Below are positions 63,386-64,000 of a DNA stretch of 64,000 bases, piece by piece. The stretch spans positions 1 to 64,000 of the forward strand of contig JAFAGA010000052.1 of NCBI GenBank assembly GCA_023423045.1. Direction: 5' to 3'. The translations under genes were made by a program, and so were the position numbers. The notes below the pieces were generated by a model. The model did no database searches. It was not told the DNA's origin and saw only the letters and a program-made list of their open reading frames with translations. Positions within the stretch are counted from its first letter, which is position 1. Each line of letters starts with the position of its first letter. Source of the stretch: Bacillota bacterium. Its GTDB lineage: Bacteria; Bacillota; Clostridia; Lachnospirales; Lachnospiraceae.

Positions 63386-63823
63386 TCATCGTTTCGAATA
63401 TCTGCCCTGTAGAGATTTGAGCGTTTTATTGATCTCACTGGCTTCCTTTTTGTCAAGTAGCCAGCTGATCAGGTTGACTGCAATATAAACGGCGAAGACT
63501 GCCAGACCGAAAAAGGATGCCTCGACAGGGTTATGGAGAATCCCGGTCCAAAATCCGAATGCGATCAGCATCGCCTCAAGCACAGTGACATGAAACACCT
63601 TACGGACGAGGGCCTGCTGCAATGACAATTCCCTGCGTGAATAGGTTACAAATGAAGGTACGAGGCTAATAAGCCCAAAAATAAGGGGAGAAAAAAATCC
63701 TTCATAGCCAAACCTTGCAGTTGGGTCAAGAGACAGCCCCAAAACGGCGATCGCCGCCGTCACGCAAGTGGTGATGATAAAGTATTCCATCAGACATCTT
63801 TTCAAAAAGGCCTTAAAACTCAT
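63386..63823 (-). CDS. DUF3021 membrane protein
   Basis: A 145-residue protein with four hydrophobic segments, matching DUF3021. The signature KRCLMEYFIITTCVTAAI and the VYIAVNLISWLLDKKEA end are typical. Members are usually paired with a LytTR regulator, as here, where the two genes overlap by four bases (ATGA). They are thought to form a small regulatory unit, with the membrane protein restraining the regulator. Confidence 0.88.
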   Translation of the reverse strand: MSFKAFLKRCLMEYFIITTCVTAAIAVLGLSLDPTARFGYEGFFSPLIFGLISLVPSFVTYSRRELSLQQALVRKVFHVTVLEAMLIAFGFWTGILHNPVEASFFGLAVFAVYIAVNLISWLLDKKEASEINKTLKSLQGRYSKR

Positions 63824-64000
63824 ACGCTCTCACCTAACAATCTCTTTTTTAGCTCCGGCACATACTGTCGGGAAATGATAACTTCCTCGCCGTTAAACAT
63901 AGTTGCCGAAAACCGCCCGTTCAAGATCGGGCGAACATGATCGATTTTCATCAGATTAACAACCTGAGATTTTGAGCAGCGGAAAAACCTTCGGTTTTCA
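63820..64000 (-). CDS. LytTR-family DNA-binding protein, partial
   Basis: The window edge cuts this gene; the last 59 or so codons are present. FFRCSKSQVVNLMKIDHVRP and SRQYVPELKKRLL are typical of the LytTR beta-type DNA-binding domain. It stands before the DUF3021 gene and overlaps its start by four bases. The unit is probably autoregulated, as in other LytTR/DUF3021 pairs. Confidence 0.88.
   Translation of the reverse strand, partial: ENRRFFRCSKSQVVNLMKIDHVRPILNGRFSATMFNGEEVIISRQYVPELKKRLLGESV

Noticed and set aside
1..64000. tRNA, rRNA, CRISPR arrays, riboswitches and insertion-sequence transposases
   Set aside because: I looked for cloverleaf ends, repeat-spacer periodicity, conserved riboswitch cores and DDE transposase motifs and saw none that I could support by eye.

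Overview
The window looks like chromosome from a spore-forming, low-to-mid GC Gram-positive of the class Clostridia, most likely a Lachnospiraceae-type organism. I infer this from strong AGGAGG-type ribosome binding sites, frequent TTG/GTG starts, spore-type proteins (a LysM/GH18 protein and collagen-like fragments), large serine recombinases, SipW-dependent secreted proteins and a GH36/GH3 plant-sugar gene set. I saw no rRNA, tRNA or CRISPR array.

Layout. 1-1.4 kb: an alkylation-repair pair (O6-alkylguanine transferase and AlkA-like glycosylase). 1.6-5.9 kb: two tandem modules, each a small Clostridia-type protein plus a large serine recombinase, with a collagen-like fragment between them. 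5.9-8.6 kb: a Ca2+-type P-ATPase. 8.9-18.9 kb: a second collagen-like fragment, an MFS exporter, an endonuclease IV-like TIM barrel, alanine racemase, a LysM/GH18 protein without its catalytic acids, a GH3 glucosidase, an unrecognised protein, a YdeI/DUF1905 protein and a kinase remnant. 19.2-20.9 kb: a DUF4091/GH123-like protein.

21.1-28.6 kb, all on the minus strand, holds the most interesting unit. It has three proteins with SipW-type signal peptides, an ER-type signal peptidase with a long membrane domain, a DUF5305 membrane protein, and a LuxR-type two-component system. I read it as a self-contained, regulated system for making an extracellular matrix or fibre. Symmetric DNA elements lie before the TasA-like gene and before the first gene.

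28.8-40.2 kb: an internally deleted ABC transporter, a 110-bp repeat (the other copy is at 20.9 kb), then an alpha-galactoside utilisation operon (solute-binding protein, two permeases, GH36, two aldose-epimerase-like proteins, one with TPRs) with a divergent AraC regulator. 40.3-45.1 kb: an oxidoreductase, an NmrA-like protein with its MarR regulator and palindromic operator, a shredded copy of the AraC gene, a lipoprotein, and an ECF sigma/anti-sigma pair. 45.3-52.6 kb: two heterodimeric ABC exporter pairs; the second has a leader with a small ORF and a terminator hairpin that suggests attenuation.

53-64 kb: an acetyltransferase, a catalase N-terminal remnant, an ICMT-like methyltransferase, LUD, DinB, DUF6508 and DUF3788/DUF3795 proteins, a MerR-Fpg/Nei operon with a textbook MerR promoter and a nonsense-split third gene, a split permease with a fused ferredoxin domain opposite a Crp/Fnr regulator, and a DUF3021/LytTR pair cut by the window edge.

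A recurring theme is gene decay that keeps one or both gene ends and removes the middle (kinase, ABC transporter, AraC, catalase, collagen-like genes). Family assignments rest on recognition of motifs by eye; no searches were run.
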